NCBI GenBank assembly: GCA_905206805.1
Contig: CAJLIR010000009.1
Span: 5,220-69,219, forward strand
Direction: 5' to 3'
Source of the DNA: an uncultured Caryophanales bacterium
GTDB lineage: Bacteria; Bacillota_I; Bacilli_A; RF39; UBA660
DNA: 64,000 bases
Below the pieces are notes generated by a model. The model saw nothing but the letters and a program-made list of their open reading frames with translations, ran no database searches and was not told the origin of the DNA. This document shows positions 8,379 to 15,621 of this stretch, one piece after another (positions within the stretch are counted from its first letter, which is position 1; every line of letters starts with the position of its first letter). Made by a program: the position numbers and the translations under genes.

Positions 8379-9587
8379 ATGAAATTAAAATTAGGTGTTA
8401 TATTTGGTGGTAATACTGTAGAACATGAAATAAGTATTATTACCGCTGTTCAAGCAATGGAAAATTTAGATCAAGAAAAATACGATATTGTTCCAATATA
8501 TATATCAAAAGATAAAATTTGGTATACTGGTAAATTATTGATGGATATTAGTTTATATAAGAATTTTGATGATTTAAAAGGTTATGCTAAAAAATGTGTT
8601 TTATATAATAAAAATGGTAAGTATATTTTACAATCAACAGGATTATTTAAAAGAACAATTACAGAATTAGATTTAGTGTTCCCAATTGTTCATGGAAATA
8701 ACGCGGAAGATGGTACCCTTGCAGGATACTTAGAAACTGTTGGGATTCCTTATGTTGGAAGTAGAGTTTTAGGTTCTGCTTTAGGTCAAGACAAAGTAGT
8801 TCAAAAACAGGTTCTTAGTGAGGAAAAGTTACCAATTGTTGATTATGTGTGGTTTTATGACAATGAATATTATTTAAATAAAGATGAAATTATTAGTAGT
8901 ATTGAAAAATTTGGTTATCCAGTTGTCGTAAAACCGGCAACTTTAGGAAGTAGTATAGGTATTAAAATTGCAAAAACTAAACAAGAATTAGATGGCGCTA
9001 TTAATGATGCAATTAAATATGATAATAAAATAATTGTTGAACAAGCAGTAAAAAATTTAATAGAGGTTAATTGTGCTGTTTTAGGAAATTATGAATACCA
9101 AGAAACTAGTTTTATTGCAGAAATGAAATTGAAAAATGAAATTTTAACATTTAATGACAAATATATTGGAAATGGTTCTGCAGGAAAAAAAGTTAGTTCT
9201 GTAAAGAATTCATCATCAATGGATAATGGTGATTTTAAAATACCTGCTTCTTTAAATGAAAAATTGACAAATGAAGTTTATGATTTAGCAAAGAAAACTT
9301 TTAGAGTACTTAATTTGAGTGGAGTTGCTCGCATTGATTTTTTGATTGATGGAAAAGAAAATAAAGTTTATATTAATGAACCAAACATAATTCCTGGAAG
9401 TTTAGCTTTTTATATGTTTGATAAGAAAACTAAAAATTATACGAAATTATTAGATGAACTTATTACTTTAGCAATAAAAGATTATAAAAACCGTTCTAAG
9501 AAAATTACAAGCTTTGATAACAATGTTTTAAGTACATATAATGCTAATGGATTAAAGGGTAGCAAAAAGTATAAAACTCAAGAATAA
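8379..9587 (+). CDS. ddl: D-alanine--D-alanine ligase
   Basis: This cytoplasmic ATP-grasp enzyme makes D-Ala-D-Ala for peptidoglycan. V-E-H-E-I-S-I and H-G-N-N-A-E-D-G-T-L-A-G-Y-L-E lie in the N-terminal half. The ATP-grasp core has V-V-K-P-A-x-x-G-S-S-I-G-I. Metal and phosphate ligands lie in A-R-I-D-F and N-E-P-N-x-x-P-G-S. At 402 residues it is longer than the usual 300-370 because of an insert before the middle domain and a basic tail of about 40 residues. The SD is AGGAG. The N-E-P-N-I-I-P-G-S-L-A-F variant resembles a clade seen in low-GC anaerobes; I infer normal D-Ala-D-Ala specificity, which is not proven. Confidence 0.92.
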   Translation: MKLKLGVIFGGNTVEHEISIITAVQAMENLDQEKYDIVPIYISKDKIWYTGKLLMDISLYKNFDDLKGYAKKCVLYNKNGKYILQSTGLFKRTITELDLVFPIVHGNNAEDGTLAGYLETVGIPYVGSRVLGSALGQDKVVQKQVLSEEKLPIVDYVWFYDNEYYLNKDEIISSIEKFGYPVVVKPATLGSSIGIKIAKTKQELDGAINDAIKYDNKIIVEQAVKNLIEVNCAVLGNYEYQETSFIAEMKLKNEILTFNDKYIGNGSAGKKVSSVKNSSSMDNGDFKIPASLNEKLTNEVYDLAKKTFRVLNLSGVARIDFLIDGKENKVYINEPNIIPGSLAFYMFDKKTKNYTKLLDELITLAIKDYKNRSKKITSFDNNVLSTYNANGLKGSKKYKTQE

Positions 9588-9603
9588 TCTTGAGTTTTAT
9601 TTT
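9573..9603 (+). terminator. Terminator of ddl
   Basis: A perfect 11-bp stem (9573-9583 and 9588-9598, AAAACTCAAGA and its complement) with a 4-nt loop is followed by a T-rich tract. The ddl stop codon sits in the loop. Confidence 0.88.
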
Positions 9604-9610
9604 TGATAAT

Positions 9611-9632
9611 AAAAAAACTTCCTGAAGGAAGT
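9611..9632 (-). terminator. Terminator of the tRNA-Ile/tRNA-Glu transcript
   Basis: On the minus strand, ACTTCC, loop TTCA and GGAAGT are followed by seven Ts, just after tRNA-Glu. Confidence 0.85.
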
Positions 9633-9644
9633 AATTGCTTTATA

Positions 9645-9721
9645 TGGTGACCCGTACGAGATTCGGACTCGTGAATGCATGCGTGAAAGGCATGTGTGTT
9701 AAGCCACTTCACCAACGGGCC
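9645..9721 (-). tRNA. tRNA-Glu (UUC)
   Basis: A cloverleaf of 77 nt with encoded CCA. The acceptor is GGCCCGT/ACGGGTC, the anticodon arm is CATGC, loop CTTTCAC, GCATG, and the anticodon is TTC. It is the second gene of a two-tRNA minus-strand transcript. Confidence 0.95.
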
Positions 9722-9729
9722 ACAATTAA

Positions 9730-9806
<77 letters not shown>

Positions 9807-9825
9807 ATTAATCAGTGACTACTAA

Positions 9826-9854
9826 AGTATAACCTATTTTTTTTAATTTGGCAA
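9826..9854 (-). promoter_or_regulatory. Promoter of the tRNA-Ile/tRNA-Glu transcript
   Basis: On the minus strand, TTGCCA (9849-9854), a 17-bp spacer and TATACT (9826-9831). It lies 20 nt before tRNA-Ile. Confidence 0.85.
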
Positions 9855-9969
9855 TACTTTTTTCAAAAAAAATTAAAAATAATGGAAAATTGTGTGAAAA
9901 TTTATAATTATACTATTATTTTATATTCAAAAATAATGTAAATATGATATAATTTTGTAAGGTGATGTT

Positions 9970-11103
9970 ATGATATATTTAGATTATTCAGCGACAACTC
10001 CAGTGGATAAAGAAGTTTTAGATACATTTAATAAAGCTTCGTTAGAATTTATTGGAAATCCAAATTCTTTACATAAACTAGGAGTAAAAAGTAAGGAATT
10101 AATAGATAGTGCAACTAAACAAATTGCGGATCTTTTAAAAGTAAATACAAGTGAAATTATTTATACAAGTGGTTCAAGTGAATCAAATAATTTAGCTATT
10201 AAAGGCATAGCACTTAAATATCAAAATCGTGGTAAAAAAATTATAACAACTGAATTAGAACATTCATCAATATATGGACCGCTTGGATATTTACAAAAAT
10301 TAGGGTTTGAAGTTGTGTTTGCACCTTTAGATAAATTTGGTAGAGTTGATTTAGAAAAATTAGAATCATTAATGGATGATGAGGTTATTTTAGTAACTAT
10401 TTCCGCAGTGAATAGTGAACTTGGTTTAACACAGCCTATATTATCAATTGGTAAAATGTTAAAAAAATATCCAAAATGCTTTTTTCATACAGATATGACA
10501 CAAAGTGTTGGTAAGGAAATTTTTGACGCTTCTATATTAAAATATGTTGATTTGGCAAGTTTTTCTGCACACAAAATTTATGGTTTAAAAGGAATTGGCT
10601 GCTTGATAAAAAAGGATGGTATTAGTCTTGAACCATTAATTCATGGGGGAAAGAGTACAACTATTTTTAGAAGTGGTACACCGGCTACGTCGTTAATTGC
10701 GTCATTTTCTAAAGCCTTGAGATTAGTATTTCAGAAAAATACGGATAACTATTCTAAAATATTAGATTTAAATAAAAAAATAAAAGAACATATGAAAAAA
10801 TATGATGATGTTTTTATTAACAGTAATGAATATTGCATTCCACATATTTTAAATTTAAGCATCATTGGAGTTAAACCAGAAACTATGTTACATGCTTTAG
10901 AGGAATATGATATATATATATCTACTCAAAGTGCTTGTTCAAGTAATAGTTCGAAATCTAAGGCAGTTTATGCAATAACAAATGATGATTTAAAAGCAAA
11001 TTCAAGTATCAGAATTAGTTTGTCTTATTTAACAACAAATTCAGAGATTGAAGAATTTTTTAAAGCTTTTGATGATTGTTATAAAAAACTTAAATTAAAA
11101 TAA
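9970..11103 (+). CDS. Cysteine desulfurase (NifS/IscS family)
   Basis: This is a PLP-dependent class V aminotransferase-fold enzyme that takes sulfur from cysteine for Fe-S clusters or thio-modified tRNA. It has 377 residues. The PLP lysine is in F-S-A-H-K-I-Y-G (near 202), an upstream H-S-S contacts the cofactor, and the persulfide cysteine is in Q-S-A-C-S-S-N on the mobile loop (near 320). A TGATATAAT promoter (-10 at 9948-9953) and AAGGTGAT precede the ATG. The following genes encode two thioredoxin-type proteins, so the cluster handles thiols and sulfur. No scaffold protein gene is adjacent, so the exact acceptor is unknown. Confidence 0.93.
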   Translation: MIYLDYSATTPVDKEVLDTFNKASLEFIGNPNSLHKLGVKSKELIDSATKQIADLLKVNTSEIIYTSGSSESNNLAIKGIALKYQNRGKKIITTELEHSSIYGPLGYLQKLGFEVVFAPLDKFGRVDLEKLESLMDDEVILVTISAVNSELGLTQPILSIGKMLKKYPKCFFHTDMTQSVGKEIFDASILKYVDLASFSAHKIYGLKGIGCLIKKDGISLEPLIHGGKSTTIFRSGTPATSLIASFSKALRLVFQKNTDNYSKILDLNKKIKEHMKKYDDVFINSNEYCIPHILNLSIIGVKPETMLHALEEYDIYISTQSACSSNSSKSKAVYAITNDDLKANSSIRISLSYLTTNSEIEEFFKAFDDCYKKLKLK

Positions 11104-11115
11104 AGTAGGTGTTAT

Positions 11116-11376
11116 ATGAAATTAATTAAAATTAGTTCAGTTTGGTGTCCAAGTTGTTTAATCATGAATCCTAGATACAATGAATTATCAAAGAATTTAA
11201 ATATCAATATAGAGGAATATGATTATGATATGGATACTGAAATTGTTTCAAAATATAAAATTGGTGATATTTTACCAGTGGTAATTGTTATGAATAATGA
11301 TCAAGAATTAACAAGAATTATTGGTGAAAAAAGTAAAAAGGAATTAAATAAAATATTTGAGAATATAGGTGTATAA
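11116..11376 (+). CDS. Thioredoxin-like protein
   Basis: The protein has 86 residues with a CxxC active site (W-C-P-S-C, residues 10-14), followed by a beta-alpha-beta pattern and a cis-Pro segment I-L-P-V-V. It lacks the first helix and strand of a full thioredoxin (about 105 residues) and resembles small redoxins. It lies 12 bp after the cysteine desulfurase and 2 bp before the thioredoxin-CcdA gene, so it is probably a cytoplasmic electron carrier in the same operon. Confidence 0.85.
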   Translation: MKLIKISSVWCPSCLIMNPRYNELSKNLNINIEEYDYDMDTEIVSKYKIGDILPVVIVMNNDQELTRIIGEKSKKELNKIFENIGV

Positions 11377-11378
11377 GA

Positions 11379-12575
11379 ATGAAGTATATAAGAAAAATAA
11401 TTTTTTCACTAATTTTTTGCTTTTTATTTCTTCCTAATGTTAATGCTGAAGAAAAAGTAAAATTATATTTGTTTTATAATTATGATTGCCCACATTGTGC
11501 CGATGAAAAGGTATATTTAAATCAATTGGATGAAGAGTATGATAATTTAGAGATTATTAAATATGAAGTAAAAAAAGATGAAACAAATAAAGAGTTACTT
11601 TCTGATTTTTTAAAAAAACAGGAATGGGATATTAATGCAGTTCCAATTACAATAATAGGTACAAATTATTTTGTTGGTTATAATGATGATATTGGAACAA
11701 AAATCAGGTGCGCAATAAATTATTATAGTGATACACCTCATAGAGATTTAGTGGGTGAATATTTAGGCACATCTGATGTTAGAGAAGATTTAATAGATGA
11801 ATTCGACCCGAATAGTTGCAAATTCACAGTTCCAATTATTGGCGAAGTTAATCCTAAAAATATTTCTTTACCACTTGTTTCTATTGTTATAGGCTTAGTT
11901 GATGGGTTTAATCCATGTGCTATGTGGGTGTTATTATTTTTAATTAGTTTAATGATTGGTATGAAAAATAGAAAAAGAATGTGGTGTTTAGGAATTGCGT
12001 TCTTACTATCATCTGCTATTGTCTATTTTGCATTCATGATGGCTTGGATAAATGTTGCTGGGATGTTTACATCTTCTAAAATAATAGAAATTTTAGTTTC
12101 CATAGTAGCTTTATTAGGCGGTAGTATTAATTTATATCATTTTATTAAAGAAGTTAGAGCAAAAGATATAGGATGTAGTGTTACAAATAATACTAAAAAG
12201 AAAAAAATAATGGTCAGGGCAAAAGAAATAGTTACCGAAAATAGTTTTTTACTTGCATTAGGTGGTGTTATAATATTGGCTGTATCAGTAAATATTATTG
12301 AACTTGCTTGTTCTGCGGGACTTCCAATTTTATTTGCACAAATACTTGCAATGAATGATTTGTCAAGTACGCAAACATTATTTTACAATATTCTCTATAT
12401 AATATTTTTCTTAATTGATGATATAATTGTATTCATAATAGCAATGACAACAATGAAAATCACTGGAATTTCAAATAAGTATAATAAATATGCTCATTTA
12501 GTAGGTGGAATTATAATGTTATTAATAGGTCTTTTAATGATTATAAATCCAAGTATTTTAAAATTTAATTTTTAA
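11379..12575 (+). CDS. Exported thioredoxin domain fused to a CcdA/DsbD-type membrane domain
   Basis: The protein has 398 residues: a signal peptide or anchor (about 5-23), an extracytoplasmic thioredoxin-like domain with C-P-H-C (near 36), then six or more membrane helices (about 160-395). The membrane part has D-G-F-N-P-C-A-M-W and a second cysteine in E-L-A-C-S-A-G-L-P, matching the paired cysteines with which DsbD/CcdA passes electrons across the membrane. The likely role is moving reducing power from cytoplasmic thioredoxin to outside thiols. The upstream small thioredoxin could be its electron donor. A terminator follows directly. Confidence 0.88.
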   Translation: MKYIRKIIFSLIFCFLFLPNVNAEEKVKLYLFYNYDCPHCADEKVYLNQLDEEYDNLEIIKYEVKKDETNKELLSDFLKKQEWDINAVPITIIGTNYFVGYNDDIGTKIRCAINYYSDTPHRDLVGEYLGTSDVREDLIDEFDPNSCKFTVPIIGEVNPKNISLPLVSIVIGLVDGFNPCAMWVLLFLISLMIGMKNRKRMWCLGIAFLLSSAIVYFAFMMAWINVAGMFTSSKIIEILVSIVALLGGSINLYHFIKEVRAKDIGCSVTNNTKKKKIMVRAKEIVTENSFLLALGGVIILAVSVNIIELACSAGLPILFAQILAMNDLSSTQTLFYNILYIIFFLIDDIIVFIIAMTTMKITGISNKYNKYAHLVGGIIMLLIGLLMIINPSILKFNF

Positions 12576-12597
12576 AACTGCTTTTGCAGTTTTTTTA
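12574..12597 (+). terminator. Terminator of the thiol/sulfur operon
   Basis: AAAACTGC (12574-12581), loop TTTT and GCAGTTTT (12586-12593), with a T-run. Confidence 0.88.
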
Positions 12598-12605
12598 AAT
12601 TTTTA

Positions 12606-12634
12606 TTGACTAAAAAATATTTTTATTATATACT
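12606..12634 (+). promoter_or_regulatory. Promoter of the perR-rubrerythrin operon
   Basis: TTGACT (12606-12611), a 17-bp spacer and TATACT (12629-12634). The operator covers the expected transcription start. Confidence 0.88.
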
Positions 12635-12642
12635 GTATATAG

Positions 12643-12665
12643 AAATTAGTAATCATTACTAATTT
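12643..12665 (+). promoter_or_regulatory. PerR/Fur-type operator, perfect 23-bp palindrome
   Basis: Two 11-bp arms flank a central C: AAATTAGTAAT-C-ATTACTAATTT. The core matches the known PerR box pattern TTAtAATnATTaTAA at most positions. It begins 8 bp after the -10, where bound protein would block initiation, so autoregulation by the downstream Fur-family protein is likely. Confidence 0.85.
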
Positions 12666-12676
12666 TGGGGTGAATT

Positions 12677-13072
12677 ATGAATTATTCTTTTCAAAGAGAA
12701 AAAATTTTAGAAACAGTTTTAAATAGTTGTGATCATCCAAATGCAGATACAATTTATAATAGGGTAAGAAAAATTATTCCAAATATAAGTAAAGGAACTG
12801 TTTATCGAAATCTTAATTTTTTATCTGATAATGGTTATATTTTAAAAATACGTATGTCAAATGGTGATAGGTTCGATAAAACAATTTATCCACATTGTCA
12901 TATAAAATGTATTATTTGTAATAAAGTAGAAGATTATGATTATATTAATGTTGATGATTTAAAAATTTCTGATAATAAATATAAAATTATGTCAGTTACA
13001 GTAAATTTGGAAGGAATATGTGAGAAATGTTTGAAAGAAAGAGGTAATAATAATGGAATTGAAGGGAAGTAA
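12677..13072 (+). CDS. perR: Fur-family regulator, PerR-like
   Basis: The product has 131 residues. An N-terminal winged helix (about 1-80) has the recognition segment S-K-G-T-V-Y-R-N-L. The dimerisation domain has H-C-H-I-K-C-I-I-C and a C-terminal C-E-K-C pair, giving a four-cysteine structural zinc site. In PerR, Fe2+-catalysed histidine oxidation senses peroxide. The perfect PerR box in front, and rubrerythrin as its operon partner (20-bp overlap), favour PerR over Fur or Zur. The SD region GGGGTG precedes the ATG. Confidence 0.88.
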   Translation: MNYSFQREKILETVLNSCDHPNADTIYNRVRKIIPNISKGTVYRNLNFLSDNGYILKIRMSNGDRFDKTIYPHCHIKCIICNKVEDYDYINVDDLKISDNKYKIMSVTVNLEGICEKCLKERGNNNGIEGK

Positions 13073-13592
13073 AACTGAAAAAAATTTAATGGCTGCTTTT
13101 GCAGGAGAAAGTCAAGCTAGAAATAAATATACTTATTATGCATCAAAGGCAAAAAAAGAAGGATATGAACAAATTGCTGCAATATTTGAAGAAACTGCTG
13201 GAAATGAAAAAGAACACGCAAAAATGTGGTTTAAACTTTTAAACGGTGGTAGTATTAAAAGTACTAAGGAAAATTTAATTGATGCTGCAAATGGTGAAAA
13301 TTACGAATGGACAGATATGTACGAAGAATTTGCACGTGTTGCAAAAGAAGAAGGATTTGAAGATATTGCATTTCTTTTTGAAGAAGTTGGAAAAATTGAA
13401 AAGGAACATGAAGAAAGATATAAAAAATTATTGTCTAATTTAGAAAATCAAACTTTATTTATAAAAGATGAACCAGTAATGTGGATTTGTAGAAATTGTG
13501 GACATGTACATTTTGGTGTATCTGCACCTGATGTTTGCCCAGTATGTGGTCATCCAAAAGCATATTTTGAAATGCGTTCAACAAATTATTAA
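13053..13592 (+). CDS. rbr: Rubrerythrin
   Basis: This peroxide-reducing non-haem iron protein of anaerobes has 179 residues. The N-terminal four-helix di-iron domain (about 1-135) has E-S-Q-A-R-N, E-x-x-H (E-K-E-H) and a second E-K-E-H motif. The C-terminal rubredoxin domain carries C-R-N-C-G and C-P-V-C-G, which bind one iron. Electrons pass from the rubredoxin centre to the di-iron site, reducing H2O2 to water. It overlaps perR by 20 bp behind GAGG, so the two are translationally linked and peroxide-inducible. Confidence 0.95.
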   Translation: MELKGSKTEKNLMAAFAGESQARNKYTYYASKAKKEGYEQIAAIFEETAGNEKEHAKMWFKLLNGGSIKSTKENLIDAANGENYEWTDMYEEFARVAKEEGFEDIAFLFEEVGKIEKEHEERYKKLLSNLENQTLFIKDEPVMWICRNCGHVHFGVSAPDVCPVCGHPKAYFEMRSTNY

Positions 13593-13618
13593 AAATAGCG
13601 TACTTTGTACGCTATTTT
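13592..13618. terminator. Bidirectional terminator, rubrerythrin/Hsp20
   Basis: A perfect 12-bp stem (13592-13603 and 13607-13618) with a TTT loop. A and T runs on both sides serve the convergent genes. Confidence 0.9.
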
Positions 13619-13995
13619 ATTTCTATGCTTTTTTTATTGTCGATTTTTGATTCTTTAGGAATGTTAATCATTAAAATTCCATTATTGTAGTTTGCTTCAA
13701 TTAAATTTTCATCTATATTTCCAACATAAAATTTTCTTGAATATTCACCATAACAAATTTCTTTTTTTAAGTAATTATCATTTTCCATAACTTCTTCATT
13801 TTTAGTAATTTTAATATTTAAGTTTTCATTTTCATAATCAATTTTTATGTCTTCTTTTTTTATACCTGGTATTTCTATTTTTAAAATATAATTATTTTTT
13901 CTTTCAATAATATCAGTATTCATAAAATTATGATTATGTTTAGAATCAAATAAATCTAAATAACTGTTAAAAAAAGGATATGAAGAATTTAACAT
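13612..13995 (-). CDS. Small heat shock protein, Hsp20/alpha-crystallin family
   Basis: The product has 127 residues. After a short N-terminal arm rich in aromatic residues, the alpha-crystallin domain (about 28-120) begins with Y-I-L-K-I-E-I-P-G and ends with N-G-I-L-M-I-N-I-P, the A-x-x-x-N-G-I/V-L signature. It is an ATP-independent holdase that binds unfolding proteins. The SD is GAGGTGAT. No CIRCE element or other heat-shock operator is obvious in the short upstream region. Confidence 0.93.
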   Translation of the reverse strand: MLNSSYPFFNSYLDLFDSKHNHNFMNTDIIERKNNYILKIEIPGIKKEDIKIDYENENLNIKITKNEEVMENDNYLKKEICYGEYSRKFYVGNIDENLIEANYNNGILMINIPKESKIDNKKSIEIK

Positions 13996-14092
13996 TTTAT
14001 CACCTCACATATATTATTTAAATAATTATAAAATTTATTCAAAAAAAATAATAAATTATAAAAAATTGTAAAAAATAATATTGGTGGTTAAG

Positions 14093-14878
14093 TTGAAGAA
14101 AATATTAGTTACTGGAGCTAGAGGTGGAATAGCAAATAGCTTAATAGAACGATTAAAAAATAAAGAATTTTTAATTTATATAACAGTTCTTACAAAAAAA
14201 GAATTGATAAGAGTAGGGGAAAAATATAAAAATTATAAAAAAATAAAATGTTTTAAATTAGATATTACATTAGAAAATGATAGAAAAATTTTAGAAAATT
14301 TAGATATAGATATTCTAATTAATATTGCTGGAATTGGATATGGTGGATCTATATCAGAAATACCTATGGATTTAGTTAGAGAAAATTTTGAAACAAATGT
14401 TTTTTCATCATTTGAAATTGTCCAGATTGTTATAAATAAAATGATTCAAAAAAATAGTGGTAAGATAATAATTATGAGCTCTCTAATAGGTCTTATGCCA
14501 CTAAAATTTTTAGGAATTTATTCTGCAACTAAAGCAAGTATAATTCATCTAACAACTACATTAAAAGAAGAATTAAAATTATTAAATACAAATATAAAAG
14601 TTGTTTTAATTGAACCTGGAATGTATCATACAGGTTTTAATCAAGTTATGCTTGAAAATAAATATGATTGGATGAGTCAAAAAAGTTATTTTAAAGATGA
14701 ATTGGATTTAATAAGAAAAAAAGAAAATTTTTTCTTTAATTTATTTGAAAAGAAAAATCTTAATAGTATAGTTTCAAAGATTGAAAAAGCTGTTGTTATA
14801 GATAATCCTAAATTTATTTATAGAGCGCCATTATTACAAGTAATTGGGGCAAAATTATATCAATTGTTTAAAATGTAG
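14093..14878 (+). CDS. Short-chain dehydrogenase/reductase
   Basis: A 261-residue Rossmann enzyme. The cofactor motif T-G-A-R-G-G-I-A is near residue 7, N-I-A-G is near 80, the catalytic serine is in I-M-S-S-L-I-G and the catalytic pair is in Y-S-A-T-K (Y-x3-K). Start: a TTG at 14093 preceded by GGTGG is preferred. The substrate is unknown; the C-terminal I-G-A-K-L-Y-Q-L-F resembles membrane-lipid SDRs only weakly. The tRNA-Met promoter follows at once. Confidence 0.88.
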   Translation: MKKILVTGARGGIANSLIERLKNKEFLIYITVLTKKELIRVGEKYKNYKKIKCFKLDITLENDRKILENLDIDILINIAGIGYGGSISEIPMDLVRENFETNVFSSFEIVQIVINKMIQKNSGKIIIMSSLIGLMPLKFLGIYSATKASIIHLTTTLKEELKLLNTNIKVVLIEPGMYHTGFNQVMLENKYDWMSQKSYFKDELDLIRKKENFFFNLFEKKNLNSIVSKIEKAVVIDNPKFIYRAPLLQVIGAKLYQLFKM

Positions 14879-14897
14879 AAAAATTTTAAAAAAAGTG

Positions 14898-14926
14898 TTG
14901 TCAAAACAAGTCAAATTTGCTATAAT
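14898..14926 (+). promoter_or_regulatory. tRNA-Met promoter
   Basis: TTGTCA (14898-14903), a 17-bp spacer and TATAAT (14921-14926), 19 nt before the tRNA. Confidence 0.85.
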
Positions 14927-14945
14927 TAATTTGCTTGTTTGTTAT

Positions 14946-15022
14946 GGCGATGTAGCTCAGCTGGCTAGAGCACCCGGTTCATACCCGGTAGGTCGAGAGT
15001 TCGAATCTCCCCGTCGCTACCA
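14946..15022 (+). tRNA. tRNA-Met (CAU), integration site of the island
   Basis: 77 nt with encoded CCA: acceptor GGCGATG/CGTCGCT, anticodon loop TTCATAC, anticodon CAT. The G1:U72-type end matches elongator tRNA-Met of Bacillota. The island begins immediately after its CCA, and the sequence following it is shared with an internal junction at 28488, as expected for a tRNA 3'-end attachment site. Confidence 0.93.
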
Positions 15023-15188
15023 AAAGGAATTCTGCTCGAACTTTTCGAGTTTTAGATAAATAACTAATTCAGAAATGGATTAGTTTTTTTGTGTTTACAA
15101 AAAAATCATCCAAAAGGAAAGGATGGTATTATGGTAAATATTATTAAAGAAGAATTACCTATTGAAGAATCGTTAAAAAAGAAGTTAG
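15018..15188 (+). repeat. Left-end module, copy 1 (full), at the tRNA junction
   Basis: Starting at TACCA, this stretch contains GGAATTCTG, a CTCGAA/TTCGAG hairpin (15035-15049), the terminator at 15062-15090 and the start of a small gene. The same order returns at 28488-28670 with strong identity, and at 21383-21521 in diverged form. It is interpreted as the left terminus of the mobile element family. Confidence 0.8.
15062..15090 (+). terminator. Terminator now used by tRNA-Met
   Basis: AACTAATTC (15062-15070) pairs with GGATTAGTT (15077-15085, one G-U) followed by Ts. It belongs to the inserted element and apparently replaces the native terminator, which seems to be displaced to 30636-30661. 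Confidence 0.8.
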
Positions 15189-15403
15189 AACTAATATGTG
15201 AGTTTGCTAAAACTACTCCTAAAATCATTAATGGTAATATCAGAAAAATAGATAGAACTAATTTAACTTATATTGAACCTAATAGAATTATCATAAAAGA
15301 TAAAACTTTCTTAATATTTAATTATTCTAATGAAGTATTTATTGAAAATCTATCTAATAAGGTAAAATTATCTGAATTAGAAAATTATTTAAAAATTAAC
15401 TAA
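15131..15403 (+). CDS. Small hypothetical protein at the element's left end
   Basis: The product has 90 residues, starting MVNIIKEELPIEE, and is mostly charged, with no membrane segment or motif I recognise. The ATG lies behind AAAAGGAAAGG; longer starts upstream are unlikely because they cross the terminator. Truncated relatives of the same start occur at 21492 (MINIIKKEC then stop) and at 28598 (26 codons), so it is a core gene of this element family. The function is unknown; its position before the recombinase would suit a recombination directionality factor or a regulator, but this is only inference. Confidence 0.65.
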   Translation: MVNIIKEELPIEESLKKKLELICEFAKTTPKIINGNIRKIDRTNLTYIEPNRIIIKDKTFLIFNYSNEVFIENLSNKVKLSELENYLKIN

Positions 15404-15412
15404 TACTATGTA

Positions 15413-15456
15413 TTCCCTATAGAGGGAATTGACAAATCTTAAAAAAATGATATTAT
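15413..15456 (+). promoter_or_regulatory. Recombinase promoter with an abutting palindrome
   Basis: TTCCCT-ATAG-AGGGAA (15413-15428) lies directly against TTGACA (15429-15434); a 16-bp spacer leads to TGATATTAT (-10 at 15451-15456). The palindrome is well placed for an operator. Confidence 0.75.
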
Positions 15457-15500
15457 ATATAACCAATGAAAGAGGTATTCTCTAGAGATGAAGGTACATC

Positions 15501-15569
15501 ATGATAAAAAACAAAGATAAGATAAAATTATATAATATTAAAATAAATGAGGAGTCAGTAGTATTTTAG
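15501..15569 (+). CDS. 22-residue leader peptide before the recombinase
   Basis: An ATG behind GAAGGTAC opens 22 codons (MIKNKDKIKLYNIKINEESV, then VF) and stops at 15567-15569, inside the left half of a strong terminator hairpin. The arrangement of promoter, leader ORF, terminator and gene is the layout of ribosome-controlled attenuators of mobile resistance genes. A 10-codon ORF from 15488 overlaps it. Whether it is translated is inferred, not seen. Confidence 0.5.
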   Translation: MIKNKDKIKLYNIKINEESVVF

Positions 15570-15600
15570 ACTTTACTATATACTATTGTCTCCTCTTTTT
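15549..15600 (+). terminator. Attenuator-type terminator before the recombinase
   Basis: GAGGAG-T-CAGTAGTA pairs with TACTATTG-T-CTCCTC (15-bp stem with one mismatch and one G-U) and a run of Ts follows. The recombinase SD starts 6 bases later, so expression must depend on read-through or antitermination. Confidence 0.85.
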
Positions 15601-15621
15601 TAGTAAAAGGAGTTGAAGTAT

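Noticed and set aside
13996..14092. Possible CIRCE or CtsR site before the Hsp20 gene
   Set aside because: No TTAGCACTC-N9-GAGTGCTAA or GGTCAAA-type repeat is visible in the short intergenic stretch.
14844..15059. An open frame of 71 codons on the plus strand
   Set aside because: It runs straight through tRNA-Met and its flanks; the tRNA explains the sequence.
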